Assembly (NCBI GenBank): GCA_016125075.1
Contig: WGMO01000008.1
Coordinates: 1 to 64,000 of the forward strand
Source of the DNA: Terrimonas sp.
GTDB taxonomy: Bacteria > Bacteroidota > Bacteroidia > Chitinophagales > Chitinophagaceae
DNA: 64,000 nucleotides
Direction: 5' to 3'
In this document: piece by piece, positions 26,316 to 36,042 of the stretch
Numbering within the stretch: the stretch's first letter is position 1
Layout: every line of letters starts with the position of its first letter
Made by a program: the position numbers and the translations under genes
Notes under the pieces: generated by a model
The model's database searches: none
The model's input: only the letters and a program-made list of their open reading frames with translations
Told to the model about the DNA's origin: nothing

Positions 26316-26822
26316 TTATTTAAAGAGCTTCATCATGCTGCCCACAAACCAGTTTTCTTCGGCCCTGATCATCACATCAAGGGTCTTATCGGCCTGGTTA
26401 CCGAGTTTTTTGATACTACTGATAGTATCCACAAAGGTCCTGACATTTTTATCCCTTTTATCGCCTTCCACCGCTTCTAATTTATTCAAAAGGTCCAGCA
26501 TGGGCTCCAGTTCCCTTTTCTTCCTTTCTTTGACGATTTGCCTGACTACTTTCCAGATATCTTTTTCAGCCGTAAAAAACTCTTTTCTTTCGCCCGGGAT
26601 GATCACCCTTTCCACCAGTCCCCAGTTGATCAGTTCCCGGATATTCATATTGGTGTTACCCCGACTGATATTCAGTTCTTCCATCATGTCATCCTGCGTC
26701 AGCGGATCGGGACTGACCAGTAGCAGGGCATGGATCTGGGCCATGGTCCGGTTGATACCCCAATGGGTACCAAAGGCGCCCCAGCTGCTGATGAATTGTT
26801 GTTTGGCTTCTGTGAGTTTCAT
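26316..26822 (-). CDS. GbsR/MarR family transcriptional regulator
   Basis: 168-residue winged-helix DNA-binding protein. Typical GbsR opening FISSWGAFGTHWGINRTMAQIHALLL, then the helix-turn-helix LTQDDMMEELNISRGNTNMN (about 42-61) and wing GLVERVIIPGERKEFF. The rest is a helical dimerisation region. It has its own well-formed promoter with the operator laid over the -33 element, which implies autorepression, and the same operator precedes the adjacent operon. B. subtilis GbsR senses choline; the ligand here is unknown and no glycine betaine genes are nearby. Confidence 0.88.
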   Translation of the reverse strand: MKLTEAKQQFISSWGAFGTHWGINRTMAQIHALLLVSPDPLTQDDMMEELNISRGNTNMNIRELINWGLVERVIIPGERKEFFTAEKDIWKVVRQIVKERKKRELEPMLDLLNKLEAVEGDKRDKNVRTFVDTISSIKKLGNQADKTLDVMIRAEENWFVGSMMKLFK

Positions 26823-26826
26823 ACCC

Positions 26827-26856
26827 CAAAAATAAATATTGATATTGAATTTTCAA
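26827..26856 (-). promoter_or_regulatory. Promoter of the gbsR-like gene, leaderless type
   Basis: On the minus strand TTG is followed by 19 bases and then TATTTTTG, a perfect TAnnTTTG -7 box. The box ends four bases before the ATG, so transcription should begin at or next to the start codon. The -33 TTG is inside the left part of the palindromic operator. Confidence 0.6.
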
Positions 26857-26870
26857 AATATATTGAAAAT
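26849..26870 (-). promoter_or_regulatory. Palindromic operator upstream of gbsR
   Basis: Perfect inverted repeat ATTTTCAA-N6-TTGAAAAT. It covers the -33 element of the gbsR promoter and lies between gbsR and the stop of the upstream DUF5723 gene. The second copy is at 26243. This is the best operator candidate for the GbsR protein. Confidence 0.65.
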
Positions 26871-26875
26871 AATAT

Positions 26876-28318
26876 TTACTCAGGACAACGGAGCCTTTTG
26901 TCTTCCCGCGAGCCGGTAAGGTCTTTGGCCCGGATGATGATGGCCAGGTAACCGCCACCGCGTTGAATTTTCTTTTTGGAAAGGATATTCGACCAGTTAT
27001 GAACGCCGAAAAGGACAGGGCCGAGCCTTACGGCACCGCCTACCCATAATTGATCAAGGGCATTGTAATAGATGGGTAAATAGAAGCCTTTCTTTTTTGT
27101 TTCCCATCGGGGGGTGACCGTTAGCCGGTTGATGTCTTTTACCTTAAGGTTATCCCTGATGGGCAGGGAGGAGAGGTCCAGGGAGAGGTCGGCATTGACA
27201 AAAAAAGCGCCGCTGATGAAATGGTCAGCATTGAGAACAAACCGGGCAGGGTGGTTGATCCTGTATTTTCCCTCATAGGTTCCATAGAACTGGAAAAGGG
27301 AAGAAAGGCTGTCTTTAAATATCCCGATCCTGTTGATCGTGGAATCAAAACTAAGGTCGAGGTGCTGGTCAGTGACATTGGGTTGCACCACGTTGACCGA
27401 AGTACTGTATTTGCCAAAATGATATTGTGCATATCCAAAGTCAAGCAGGGATACCCCGATCTTCCAGTCATAATCATAATAGCTTTCTTCCACTGCCGGG
27501 ATATTGATGACCCTTGGTTTGATCAGGTACTCGGCACCCAGGTCGACCGAAGCCCCGCTTTCTGTAAAGGACCTGAAATCCCTGAAGTTCTCCCGGAATG
27601 ACCTGTTCCGGTCCCAACTGTCAAAATTGGAAGAGTAACCGAAATCCATCCTTGCATCGGTCACCCGGTAGCTGACCGGGTCGGCGGTGCCATTCTTGAT
27701 GAAGTTGCCATTCCTGAGCCGCAGAAAGGCGCCGGATAATCCACGGTTGGCTTTTACCGTTATACCGGCATTGAGCCTCCCGAAATCATTGTCCAGCAGG
27801 GTGCGGCCATAGGAAGCATAGATCTCGGCCCAACTGCTGGTGGCCATCTGCAGATGCATATCCTCAGCCCCTTCATTCAGCAGGAAGAAATGACCAAAGC
27901 GGCCAAGGGTATCGATAAAGTTATAGTCGCTGGTGGTGATCACTGCATTGGACCTGATATTCACGCCAAAGGCCACCGCATTCCTTTTATCCACCGCGAT
28001 CCTGGTGTTCAGCAGGTTGAGGTTGGCATTCAGGTAGGCATATCGTTTGAACTGTCCCTCGGCCACCAGGTATTCGGAATTAGAAGGATTCGAGATCAAT
28101 GAATACTTAAAGATCCTGACGGCATTGGTGGCGTGTTTGTCCTGTATGCCAAACAGTGTCAGGTCCCATTTCACCGGGGTGTTCACAATAGCCGCCGGGT
28201 TCTGGTGTACATTGAGTGAACCGGTATAGGAGGAGCCATTCAGTGCCGTATAGTTTTGGGCCTTTACGGGTACCGACAGCGACAATATCCATAATATGGA
28301 GAGGTAATACTTCATCAA
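26876..28318 (-). CDS. DUF5723-type outer membrane beta-barrel protein
   Basis: 480 residues; signal peptide MKYYLSILWILSLSVPVKAQ (start may be the second Met). The opening YTALNGSSYTGSLNVHQNPAAIVNTP is the mark of this Bacteroidota family: these proteins start with a statement of asparagine-proline type like FadL/PorV relatives and then form a barrel of alternating strands (DARMDFGYSSNFD, ASVDLGAEYLIKPRV, WKIGVSLLDFGYAQYHFG). Function unknown. A terminator lies just before its start, so it has its own promoter, and the gbsR operator region directly follows its stop. Confidence 0.75.
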   Translation of the reverse strand: MMKYYLSILWILSLSVPVKAQNYTALNGSSYTGSLNVHQNPAAIVNTPVKWDLTLFGIQDKHATNAVRIFKYSLISNPSNSEYLVAEGQFKRYAYLNANLNLLNTRIAVDKRNAVAFGVNIRSNAVITTSDYNFIDTLGRFGHFFLLNEGAEDMHLQMATSSWAEIYASYGRTLLDNDFGRLNAGITVKANRGLSGAFLRLRNGNFIKNGTADPVSYRVTDARMDFGYSSNFDSWDRNRSFRENFRDFRSFTESGASVDLGAEYLIKPRVINIPAVEESYYDYDWKIGVSLLDFGYAQYHFGKYSTSVNVVQPNVTDQHLDLSFDSTINRIGIFKDSLSSLFQFYGTYEGKYRINHPARFVLNADHFISGAFFVNADLSLDLSSLPIRDNLKVKDINRLTVTPRWETKKKGFYLPIYYNALDQLWVGGAVRLGPVLFGVHNWSNILSKKKIQRGGGYLAIIIRAKDLTGSREDKRLRCPE

Positions 28319-28346
28319 AAAAAAGACCCTGCGGGGAAGGTCTTTT
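28319..28346 (-). terminator. Rho-independent terminator after pyruvate dehydrogenase E2
   Basis: On the minus strand AAAAGACC pairs with GGTCTTTT across a ten-base loop, followed by more Ts (eight Ts in a row in all). It stands between the E2 stop and the DUF5723 start. Confidence 0.8.
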
Positions 28347-28369
28347 CATCTTTATGATTGATAATTTTC

Positions 28370-29995
28370 TTAAACCAGCATCCTTAAGGGTTCTTCAAGC
28401 AGCCCTTTCAGGGTTTGCAGAAAAGCAGATCCGGTAGCGCCATCCACCACCCGGTGGTCGCAGCTCAGTGTCACTTTCATGATATTGCCCGGCACTACCG
28501 CACCGTTCTTCACGATAGGCACCTGGTTGATGGCGCCGACAGCAAGGATACAGGCGTCGGGGGGGTTAATGATGGCTGTAAATTCTTCGATGCCAAACAT
28601 CCCGAGGTTGGAGATCGTAAACGTATTTCCCTCCCAGTCTGAGGGCTGCAACTTTTTATCCTTCGCTTTCTGCGCAAAGGTCTTGACTTCGGCTCCGATC
28701 TGTGATAGGGTCTTGCTGTCTGCAAACCTAACCACAGGAACGAGTAATCCGTCTTCAACGGCAACAGCCACACCGATGTTCACATGATGATTCTTACGAA
28801 TGGTATCGCCCATCCAACTGCTGTTCACTGCCGGATGTTGTTTTAAGGCGAGGGCGCAGGCTTTCAGCACCATGTCATTGAAAGATATTTTAACAGGGGC
28901 CACTTCATTGATCCTGGCACGGCTTTCCACGGCCTTGTCCATATTGATCGCCATGGTAAGATAAAAATGGGGGGAGGTGAACTTGCTTTCCGCCAACCTT
29001 TTGGCGATCACTTTCCGCATCTGGGATACGGGTACGTCTTCAAAGCTTACCTGGCCCGGGATCACTGCCTGTACGGGCTGGCTTACCGGAGCAGCAGTTT
29101 TTGACATGACCGGTTCTGCCTGGCCTGGTTTGAAATTATCCACATCCGATTTTACGATCCTTCCACCATCGCCGGTACCCTGGATCCTTGATAAGTCAAT
29201 TCCTTTTTCTGCGGCCAGTTTTTTGGCCAGCGGGGAGGCCTTTACCCTTCCATTTTCAGAAGAAGCGACCTGTTCGGTGGTATCCGATGCAGTATCGGTA
29301 GCCGTATGGCCTGTTTCGGGTGCAGCCATCATCTGCCCGGTTCCTGCACCACCCGCTTGTACGGCGGCGACAATAGCATCCACATCCACTTTCCCCTTTT
29401 CGCCAATGATACAGAGCAGGTCATTGACCGCGATCTTCTGGCCTTTTTCAGCACCGGTATATAATAAGGTTCCGTTCTTATAACTCTCCAGTTCCATCGT
29501 GGCTTTATCGGTTTCGATTTCGGCCAGTAATTCGCCTTTTTTGACAGGGTCGCCCACTTTTTTTGCCCAGGATGCTATCACCCCTTCTGTCATGGTATCA
29601 CTCAAACGGGGCATGAGGACCACTTCCTCCATCTTGGATACATCCAGTGCTTGCGCTTTTTGTTCAGGGGCAGCAGGTGTGGCAGCAGCAGCCTTTTTCT
29701 CTTCTTTTTTGGCCGCTGGTTTTGCTGAACCGGATATTAAGGATGATATATCTTCACCGGCATTGCCCACAATTGCGAGAAGGTCGTCGACCTGTAATTT
29801 CCCGCCTTTATCGCTGCCCACATGCAATAACACGCCATCTTTATAGCTTTCCAGCTCCATGGTGGCCTTATCGGTTTCAATTTCAGCCAGGAGGTCGCCT
29901 TTTTTTACAGTATCACCCACTTTTTTATGCCAGGCGGCAATCACCCCTTCTGTCATCGTGTCACTTAAACGGGGCATTAAAATCACGTCAGCCAT
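28370..29995 (-). CDS. aceF: Pyruvate dehydrogenase complex E2, dihydrolipoamide acetyltransferase
   Basis: Core of the pyruvate dehydrogenase complex; moves acetyl from lipoyl arms to CoA. 541 residues with two lipoyl domains (about 1-76 and 122-198), each with the lipoylated lysine in IETDKATMELESY. Both are followed by Ala/Pro/Lys-rich linkers. The E1/E3-binding domain reads VKASPLAKKLAAEKGIDLS (about 248-283), and the catalytic domain (about 310-541) ends with the active-site SCDHRVVDGATG. The double lipoyl repeat is a near-exact DNA duplication in places. E1 and E3 genes are not in the window. A terminator follows it. Confidence 0.94.
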   Translation of the reverse strand: MADVILMPRLSDTMTEGVIAAWHKKVGDTVKKGDLLAEIETDKATMELESYKDGVLLHVGSDKGGKLQVDDLLAIVGNAGEDISSLISGSAKPAAKKEEKKAAAATPAAPEQKAQALDVSKMEEVVLMPRLSDTMTEGVIASWAKKVGDPVKKGELLAEIETDKATMELESYKNGTLLYTGAEKGQKIAVNDLLCIIGEKGKVDVDAIVAAVQAGGAGTGQMMAAPETGHTATDTASDTTEQVASSENGRVKASPLAKKLAAEKGIDLSRIQGTGDGGRIVKSDVDNFKPGQAEPVMSKTAAPVSQPVQAVIPGQVSFEDVPVSQMRKVIAKRLAESKFTSPHFYLTMAINMDKAVESRARINEVAPVKISFNDMVLKACALALKQHPAVNSSWMGDTIRKNHHVNIGVAVAVEDGLLVPVVRFADSKTLSQIGAEVKTFAQKAKDKKLQPSDWEGNTFTISNLGMFGIEEFTAIINPPDACILAVGAINQVPIVKNGAVVPGNIMKVTLSCDHRVVDGATGSAFLQTLKGLLEEPLRMLV

Positions 29996-30063
29996 TTACG
30001 CTAAATTTTGACCGAAATTAAGGCAAAATGAGGAAATAGAAGGAGTTTGATAAGGTTAGGTCC

Positions 30064-31869
30064 TTAATAATCCAGTTCCAGACCCAGCTTATCTTTTAAC
30101 TCTTTTACCAATGGATATTCTTTAGCCATTTCAATAAACTGGTCCCGGATGGAAGGAGGTGCTTCCACTTTGGGTCTTAGTTCAGGTTTATCTTCCAGCA
30201 GAATGGAAAACTGCAAAGACCGGTTTTTCAGTTTTTCCTGGAGGAATTCACTGGCCCTGATCCTTTCTTTTTCTAAAAATTTTTGCTCCAGGCTGTTGGC
30301 GGTTACGGCTTCAAAACTGTTCTTGTCAAGTATTCTCAATATAGCCAATTCAAAGCTTTGTGCAGCGGAGTTCTTTTCCTTCTTAAGTTGTTTCACAAAA
30401 TCATTCCAGCAGGCAATGAGTTGGGCTTCCACCAGGGGCTCTTCAGAGGATGCTGCCGGGTCCGTAACAGCTCCTTTTACCTGGTTACGGATCTTATTGA
30501 GCGCCGTCAGTTTTCCTTTTCCGTTCACCGGTATGGTCTCTTGCTTGGAGGGCATGACCGTCTTTGTTTCCGGTTTTTGGGTTTCAAGTATCAGTTTTGC
30601 CGATGGGGCCGCCGTTTCGGGGCTTGCGGCTTGCTGAGGGTTGGAAGGGTTCATACCGGCGGGTTGGCCGGGTTTTTTGATTTCGATGGGTTTGATCTTC
30701 CGGAAGGCAACCGGCTGCGCGGAGTCAATCAGTTTTTTTTTTGAAAGCTGGTGACCCTCAGCAACGATAGAAAGGGCCTGTTGCAGGTAGCAAAGTTTGA
30801 TAAGGGTGAGTTCAACATGGAGTTTCTTATTGCGTGCCGAACGGTAATTGATCTCTGCTTCACTGATAATGTTCAGGGCACTGATCAATACCGAAGGGGA
30901 TACTTTTTTTGCGGTTTCCCGGTACTTATCTTTAAAACTCTCCACTACCTCGAGTAATACAGCGGCTTTATCATCTTTGCAGACCAGGATATTACGGATG
31001 AACTCGGCCAGTCCGTTCAAAACGAGGTCGCCTTCAAAACCCTTGTTATTGATATCATCATATAAAAGCATGGCGCCCGAAAGGTCCTGTTGCAGCATGC
31101 AGTCCAGCAACTGGAAATAATAATCGGCGTCCAGGATATTCAGGTGCTCAAGGGTGTTTTTATAATTCACTTCACCATTGGTAAAACTGACGATCTTATC
31201 CAGGATGCTCAGGGCATCCCGCATGCAGCCTTCACTTTTTTGGGCGATGATCTGGAGGGCGGCTTTTTCCGCTTTAATGGTTTCTTTTTTACAGATCTCT
31301 TCCAGGTGCTCAACCGTATCGTTTAAAGTAATGCGTTTAAAGTCAAATATCTGGCATCGGCTAAGGATGGTCGGTAGTATCTTGTGTTTTTCCGTGGTGG
31401 CCAGGATAAAGATGGCATAGGGCGGTGGTTCTTCGAGTGTCTTCAGGAAGGCGTTGAATGCCGAGGAACTGAGCATATGCACCTCGTCGATGATATACAC
31501 TTTATACTTACCGGCCTGCGGGGCAAAACGGACCTGGTCCACCAGGGTCCGGATATCATCAACAGAATTATTGGAGGCGGCATCCAGTTCATGGATGTTC
31601 AGCGAACTGCCTTCATTAAACGAAACACAGGAATGACAGGTATTGCAGGCTTCGCCTTCCTTCGTCCTGTTTTCGCAGTTGATCGTTTTGGCCAGGATCC
31701 TGGCACAGGTGGTCTTACCCACTCCCCTTGGACCACAGAATAAAAAGGCATGTGCCAGTTGGTTATGCCTGATGGCATTCTTCAGGGTTGTAGTGATATG
31801 CGATTGACCGACAACTGTTTCAAAAAGCTGGGGTCTGTATTTTCGGGCCGATACAATGAATTTTTCCAT
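30064..31869 (-). CDS. dnaX: DNA polymerase III subunit gamma/tau
   Basis: Clamp loader ATPase and organiser of the replisome. 601 residues. Opening SARKYRPQLFETVVGQSH, Walker A FCGPRGVGKTTCAR (about 45), the zinc cysteines CENRTKEGEACNTCHSC, Walker B YIIDEVHML, and the SRC motif ILSRCQIFDF are all intact; the collar domain runs to about 370. A run of ten A residues encodes KKK at 377-379, just after the collar and before a Pro/Gln/Lys-rich linker and the tau-specific C-terminus. Slippage there would stop translation within three or four codons and give a gamma-like protein of about 380 residues, described as a finding. The gene appears to be transcribed alone. Confidence 0.95.
   Translation of the reverse strand: MEKFIVSARKYRPQLFETVVGQSHITTTLKNAIRHNQLAHAFLFCGPRGVGKTTCARILAKTINCENRTKEGEACNTCHSCVSFNEGSSLNIHELDAASNNSVDDIRTLVDQVRFAPQAGKYKVYIIDEVHMLSSSAFNAFLKTLEEPPPYAIFILATTEKHKILPTILSRCQIFDFKRITLNDTVEHLEEICKKETIKAEKAALQIIAQKSEGCMRDALSILDKIVSFTNGEVNYKNTLEHLNILDADYYFQLLDCMLQQDLSGAMLLYDDINNKGFEGDLVLNGLAEFIRNILVCKDDKAAVLLEVVESFKDKYRETAKKVSPSVLISALNIISEAEINYRSARNKKLHVELTLIKLCYLQQALSIVAEGHQLSKKKLIDSAQPVAFRKIKPIEIKKPGQPAGMNPSNPQQAASPETAAPSAKLILETQKPETKTVMPSKQETIPVNGKGKLTALNKIRNQVKGAVTDPAASSEEPLVEAQLIACWNDFVKQLKKEKNSAAQSFELAILRILDKNSFEAVTANSLEQKFLEKERIRASEFLQEKLKNRSLQFSILLEDKPELRPKVEAPPSIRDQFIEMAKEYPLVKELKDKLGLELDY
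30733..30742 (-). other. Ten-A slippery run inside dnaX
   Basis: The coding strand reads TCA-A9-CTG-ATT-GAC. With one A lost the frame reads AAC-TGA; with one A gained it reads ACT-GAT-TGA. Slippage by two bases either way gives the same stops. The position (codons 376-379) is at the end of clamp loader domains I-III. In Thermus thermophilus a nine-A run in dnaX makes the short gamma form by transcriptional slippage. Confidence 0.55.
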
Positions 31870-31944
31870 TTTTCACATTCCTTGCTGTATCAACGAATTT
31901 CGGATTTTAAAACCGGAATCCGCTATTTGATTTCGATTTTTCGT

Positions 31945-33108
31945 CTATAAGATGGGATGGGGTTTAAATTCTTTCGTCCGGTCGAAAAGATACCGGTAGG
32001 TGATCAGTTTGCGGCTCCGGAAGGTATCGCCGAAATTTTCTGCCACATTGATCATTTTCGGGTTAAACTCGCCGATCCACAGCAGTTCATATCTGGTATA
32101 CCGGTTCATGGGCTGGACCACCAATGCCGCTTCATTGATCATAAAGGCATCCACGCCGGTTCCCTGGAATTCGGGCACCACGCCAAATACAAGACCGGTG
32201 AAACTCCTGTTGGGGATCATTTTTTTGTACCAGAGGAATTTGAGTTTATGCCAGAGATCAAATTTTCCGTTCAGGTATTTGAACCACTGGTTCAGGTCAG
32301 GGATATTGGTGAAAATAGCAACAGGATCCTGGTGATAATAGACAAACCAGACAATTTTCTCATCCATCACCGGCTTCATTTTCCGGAACATCATCAGTAC
32401 CTGTTCTTTTCTGAGTTCCTTCAGCCCCCCATGACCTGCCCAGGCCTTGTTATACACGGTCGTGAAATCGGCCGCGTATTTTTCCAACTGGTTTTTTTTA
32501 ATGTATTCTGCCCGGTAGCCCGGGTCTTTTGAAAGCATGGCATGCCGGTCGATGATTTTCTGGCTGATCTTTCGGCGGGGGTCAAGACCAAAGCAGATCT
32601 GGTTGAAAAATTTTTTGAAACCATAATCTTCAAAGAGGTGGCGGTAATAAGGGGGGTTGTAATTTAACCCGTAAACGGGTGGGTCAAAACCTTCCACCAG
32701 TAATCCCCACCAACGGTCCCTTTCGCCAAAATTCACGGGTCCGTCCATGGCCTGCATCCCTCTTTGTAAAAGCCAGTGTTTGGCCACATCAAAAAGCATA
32801 TCAGCGGCTACCTGGTTATCGATGCAGTCAAAGAACCCGATACAGCCGACCGGAACATCATCACCCTTGTTCTTGTACTTCTTATTGGTAAAGGCCGCGA
32901 TCCTCCCGATAAGCTTTCCCTCATCATCTTTTAGGATCCATCGGCAGGCTTCTCCATGCCGGAAAGATTTGTTTTTTTTGGGGTCAAACACTTCATTGAT
33001 ATCCTTATCCAGCGGGCGGATATAGTTGGGGTTGTTCCTGTTCATTTCCACGTTGGTAAGCAAAAAATCAGCCGCCTGTTTTTTATCTTTTACTTCAATG
33101 AGTTGCAT
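31945..33108 (-). CDS. GNAT-like acetyltransferase-fold protein, unknown substrate
   Basis: 387-residue cytoplasmic protein of a family common in Bacteroidota. The N-terminal half has GNAT-like features (CRWILKDDEGKLIGRIAAF, VGCIGFFDCIDN, AMDGPVNFGERDRWWGLL) and the C-terminal half a second such region (GLVFGVVPEFQGTGVDAFM with the acyl-CoA loop type QGTG). No substrate known. A perfect -7 box TATATTTG sits four bases before the ATG, so its mRNA may lack a leader. It lies between dnaX and atpD with no sign of a shared operon with the latter (opposite strands). Confidence 0.65.
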   Translation of the reverse strand: MQLIEVKDKKQAADFLLTNVEMNRNNPNYIRPLDKDINEVFDPKKNKSFRHGEACRWILKDDEGKLIGRIAAFTNKKYKNKGDDVPVGCIGFFDCIDNQVAADMLFDVAKHWLLQRGMQAMDGPVNFGERDRWWGLLVEGFDPPVYGLNYNPPYYRHLFEDYGFKKFFNQICFGLDPRRKISQKIIDRHAMLSKDPGYRAEYIKKNQLEKYAADFTTVYNKAWAGHGGLKELRKEQVLMMFRKMKPVMDEKIVWFVYYHQDPVAIFTNIPDLNQWFKYLNGKFDLWHKLKFLWYKKMIPNRSFTGLVFGVVPEFQGTGVDAFMINEAALVVQPMNRYTRYELLWIGEFNPKMINVAENFGDTFRSRKLITYRYLFDRTKEFKPHPIL

Positions 33109-33112
33109 GGGA

Positions 33113-33120
33113 CAAATATA
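33113..33120 (-). promoter_or_regulatory. -7 promoter box of the GNAT-like gene, four bases before ATG
   Basis: On the minus strand TATATTTG-TCCC-ATG. The box is a perfect TAnnTTTG match; no clear TTG at the normal -33 distance. The spacing equals that of gbsR and fadN. Confidence 0.45.
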
Positions 33121-33296
33121 TGGTTAAGTTCAAAAGAGGGGATTGACAGGTTTATTTTTTCATAAAATGGTCAATTTCGGCTATCGGGCAGAACCCGCTC
33201 TGTCTTCAGGGCAGCCCCCTGAACCGCAGGCTGAAATTGAACAGGAAAAGGACTGTTTCCGGGCTTTATCAACATTTTATTTTTTTGAATTCATAA

Positions 33297-33329
33297 TTGC
33301 GGATTTTTCCTGCTCCACCCTTACCTTTG
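33297..33329 (+). promoter_or_regulatory. Promoter of atpD-atpC
   Basis: TTG at 33297 and TACCTTTG at 33322 are separated by 22 bases, a full match to the Bacteroidota promoter. Transcription should begin near 33334, leaving a leader of about 30 bases. Confidence 0.7.
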
Positions 33330-33354
33330 CGGCCTGAAAAATAACCTTCTTTAA

Positions 33355-34863
<1,509 letters not shown>

Positions 34864-34931
34864 TGATGTTTACCGTGAGGAAAAGGTCAATAGACCTGTT
34901 CACGAAAACAAAATAAAGACAACCAAGCATT

Positions 34932-35189
34932 ATGAATTTAGAGATACTGACACCCGAAAAAAAACTGTTCAGCGGCGAAGTGTTTGGGGTCCAGATGCCG
35001 GGTATCAGCGGTAGTTTTGAAGTGCTGGAAAAACACGCCCCCCTGGTCAGTGCCTTAAAGGCCGGCAGGATAAAAGTGCTGAAGGATAAGCAAAATCATC
35101 TGGCGCATTTCGACATACAGGGTGGTTTTGTGGAAGTGTTAAATAATAAAGTTACCGTACTGGTGGAAGGAGCTGTTGCGGTTGATTAA
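34932..35189 (+). CDS. atpC: ATP synthase F1 subunit epsilon, short form
   Basis: 85 residues: only the N-terminal beta-sandwich (MNLEILTPEKKLFSGEVFGV to VLVEGAVAVD). The C-terminal two-helix domain that inhibits ATP hydrolysis in many bacteria is absent; short forms of this kind are usual in Bacteroidota. 68 bases after atpD, with a strong terminator after it. The ORF track's overlapping 84-residue frame from 34760 is a shadow. Confidence 0.93.
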   Translation: MNLEILTPEKKLFSGEVFGVQMPGISGSFEVLEKHAPLVSALKAGRIKVLKDKQNHLAHFDIQGGFVEVLNNKVTVLVEGAVAVD

Positions 35190-35237
35190 GTTATTCCGAT
35201 GAAAACCGGAATAGTCCATCATTAATGAAAAGACTTC

Positions 35238-35267
35238 GTCCCCTCAGGATCTGAGGGGACTTTTTTT
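35238..35267 (+). terminator. Rho-independent terminator of atpD-atpC
   Basis: GTCCCCTCA pairs with TGAGGGGAC across a five-base loop, followed by seven Ts. Strong and unambiguous. Confidence 0.92.
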
Positions 35268-35283
35268 GGGGTTTATTTTTTCT

Positions 35284-35835
35284 TTAATTAAGCTGGGGGT
35301 CAATCGGGAAATTGACCAGCATACTATAATCGCCACCCAGGTGGATCAAAGCATCTTTCCAGATTTCTTTTTCATTCCGGTGAAAGAGAAGTTTACGCGT
35401 AGCTTTAACCGTCATCCATGATTTTTCTTTCATTTCTTCCTCCAGTTGTCTTTCGCCCCAGCCGGAATATCCGATAAAAAACCTGATCTTGTTATCATTC
35501 AGCTTATTGGCCTGTAACAATTCAATCAGTTTTTCAAACTGACCGCCCCAGAACACACCTTTCATCACTTCAAAGCCACCGGGAATATCATCGGGGTACT
35601 GGTGCAGGAAATGTATGGTATCGGTTTGCACCGGCCCTCCATAGTAAACCGGTAGGGTTTTCCCATCGATGCCCGGCACCAGTTTATCCAGCGTGGTATC
35701 GTATTTTTTATTGATCACAAAACCCAGGCTGCCTGCTGCCTGGTGTTCACACAACAACACGACGGTGCGCATAAAATGCGGGTCCTGCAAAAATGGATCG
35801 GAGATCAGTAATATGCCCGGAGCAGGCTCAATCAT
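35284..35835 (-). CDS. yqgE: YqgE/AlgH family protein
   Basis: 183-residue cytoplasmic protein of unknown function. Family signatures are APGILLISDPFLQDPHFMRTVVLLCEH, GSLGFVINKKYD, YYGGPVQTDTIHFLH and FFIGYSGWGERQLEEE. Usual length. It is divergent from the histidine kinase and converges on the atpC terminator. Confidence 0.94.
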   Translation of the reverse strand: MIEPAPGILLISDPFLQDPHFMRTVVLLCEHQAAGSLGFVINKKYDTTLDKLVPGIDGKTLPVYYGGPVQTDTIHFLHQYPDDIPGGFEVMKGVFWGGQFEKLIELLQANKLNDNKIRFFIGYSGWGERQLEEEMKEKSWMTVKATRKLLFHRNEKEIWKDALIHLGGDYSMLVNFPIDPQLN

Positions 35836-35982
35836 ACTTCAATTTAATATCAAATTTTTATTTATCCTGTCGTTGTTGAAAATTTCTGTATTTTTCTTGC
35901 CATATTCTTGATGGATTCTCTAAACCTCTGTTAAAAATCATGATAAAGGGCATTGTTCCTTTTCCGGCACCCGGCGCCTGTT

Positions 35983-35990
35983 TACTTTTG
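35983..35990 (+). promoter_or_regulatory. -7 promoter box of the histidine kinase gene
   Basis: TACTTTTG matches TAnnTTTG exactly; the nearest TTG upstream is 27 bases away (35953), longer than usual. A leader of about 45 bases would result. Confidence 0.45.
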
Positions 35991-36042
35991 CAGGGTTTCA
36001 GTTTCCTGCAATAATAATATATTGCTGTACTAAAGATTCATC

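Noticed and set aside
26335-26835. 166-residue plus-strand ORF antisense to gbsR
   Set aside because: Ser/Leu-rich shadow; the minus-strand frame has the GbsR helix-turn-helix and a promoter with operator.
28977-29483. 168-residue plus-strand ORF in aceF (also 115 and 124 residues nearby)
   Set aside because: Low-complexity antisense frame over the lipoyl domains and linkers; a compositional shadow.
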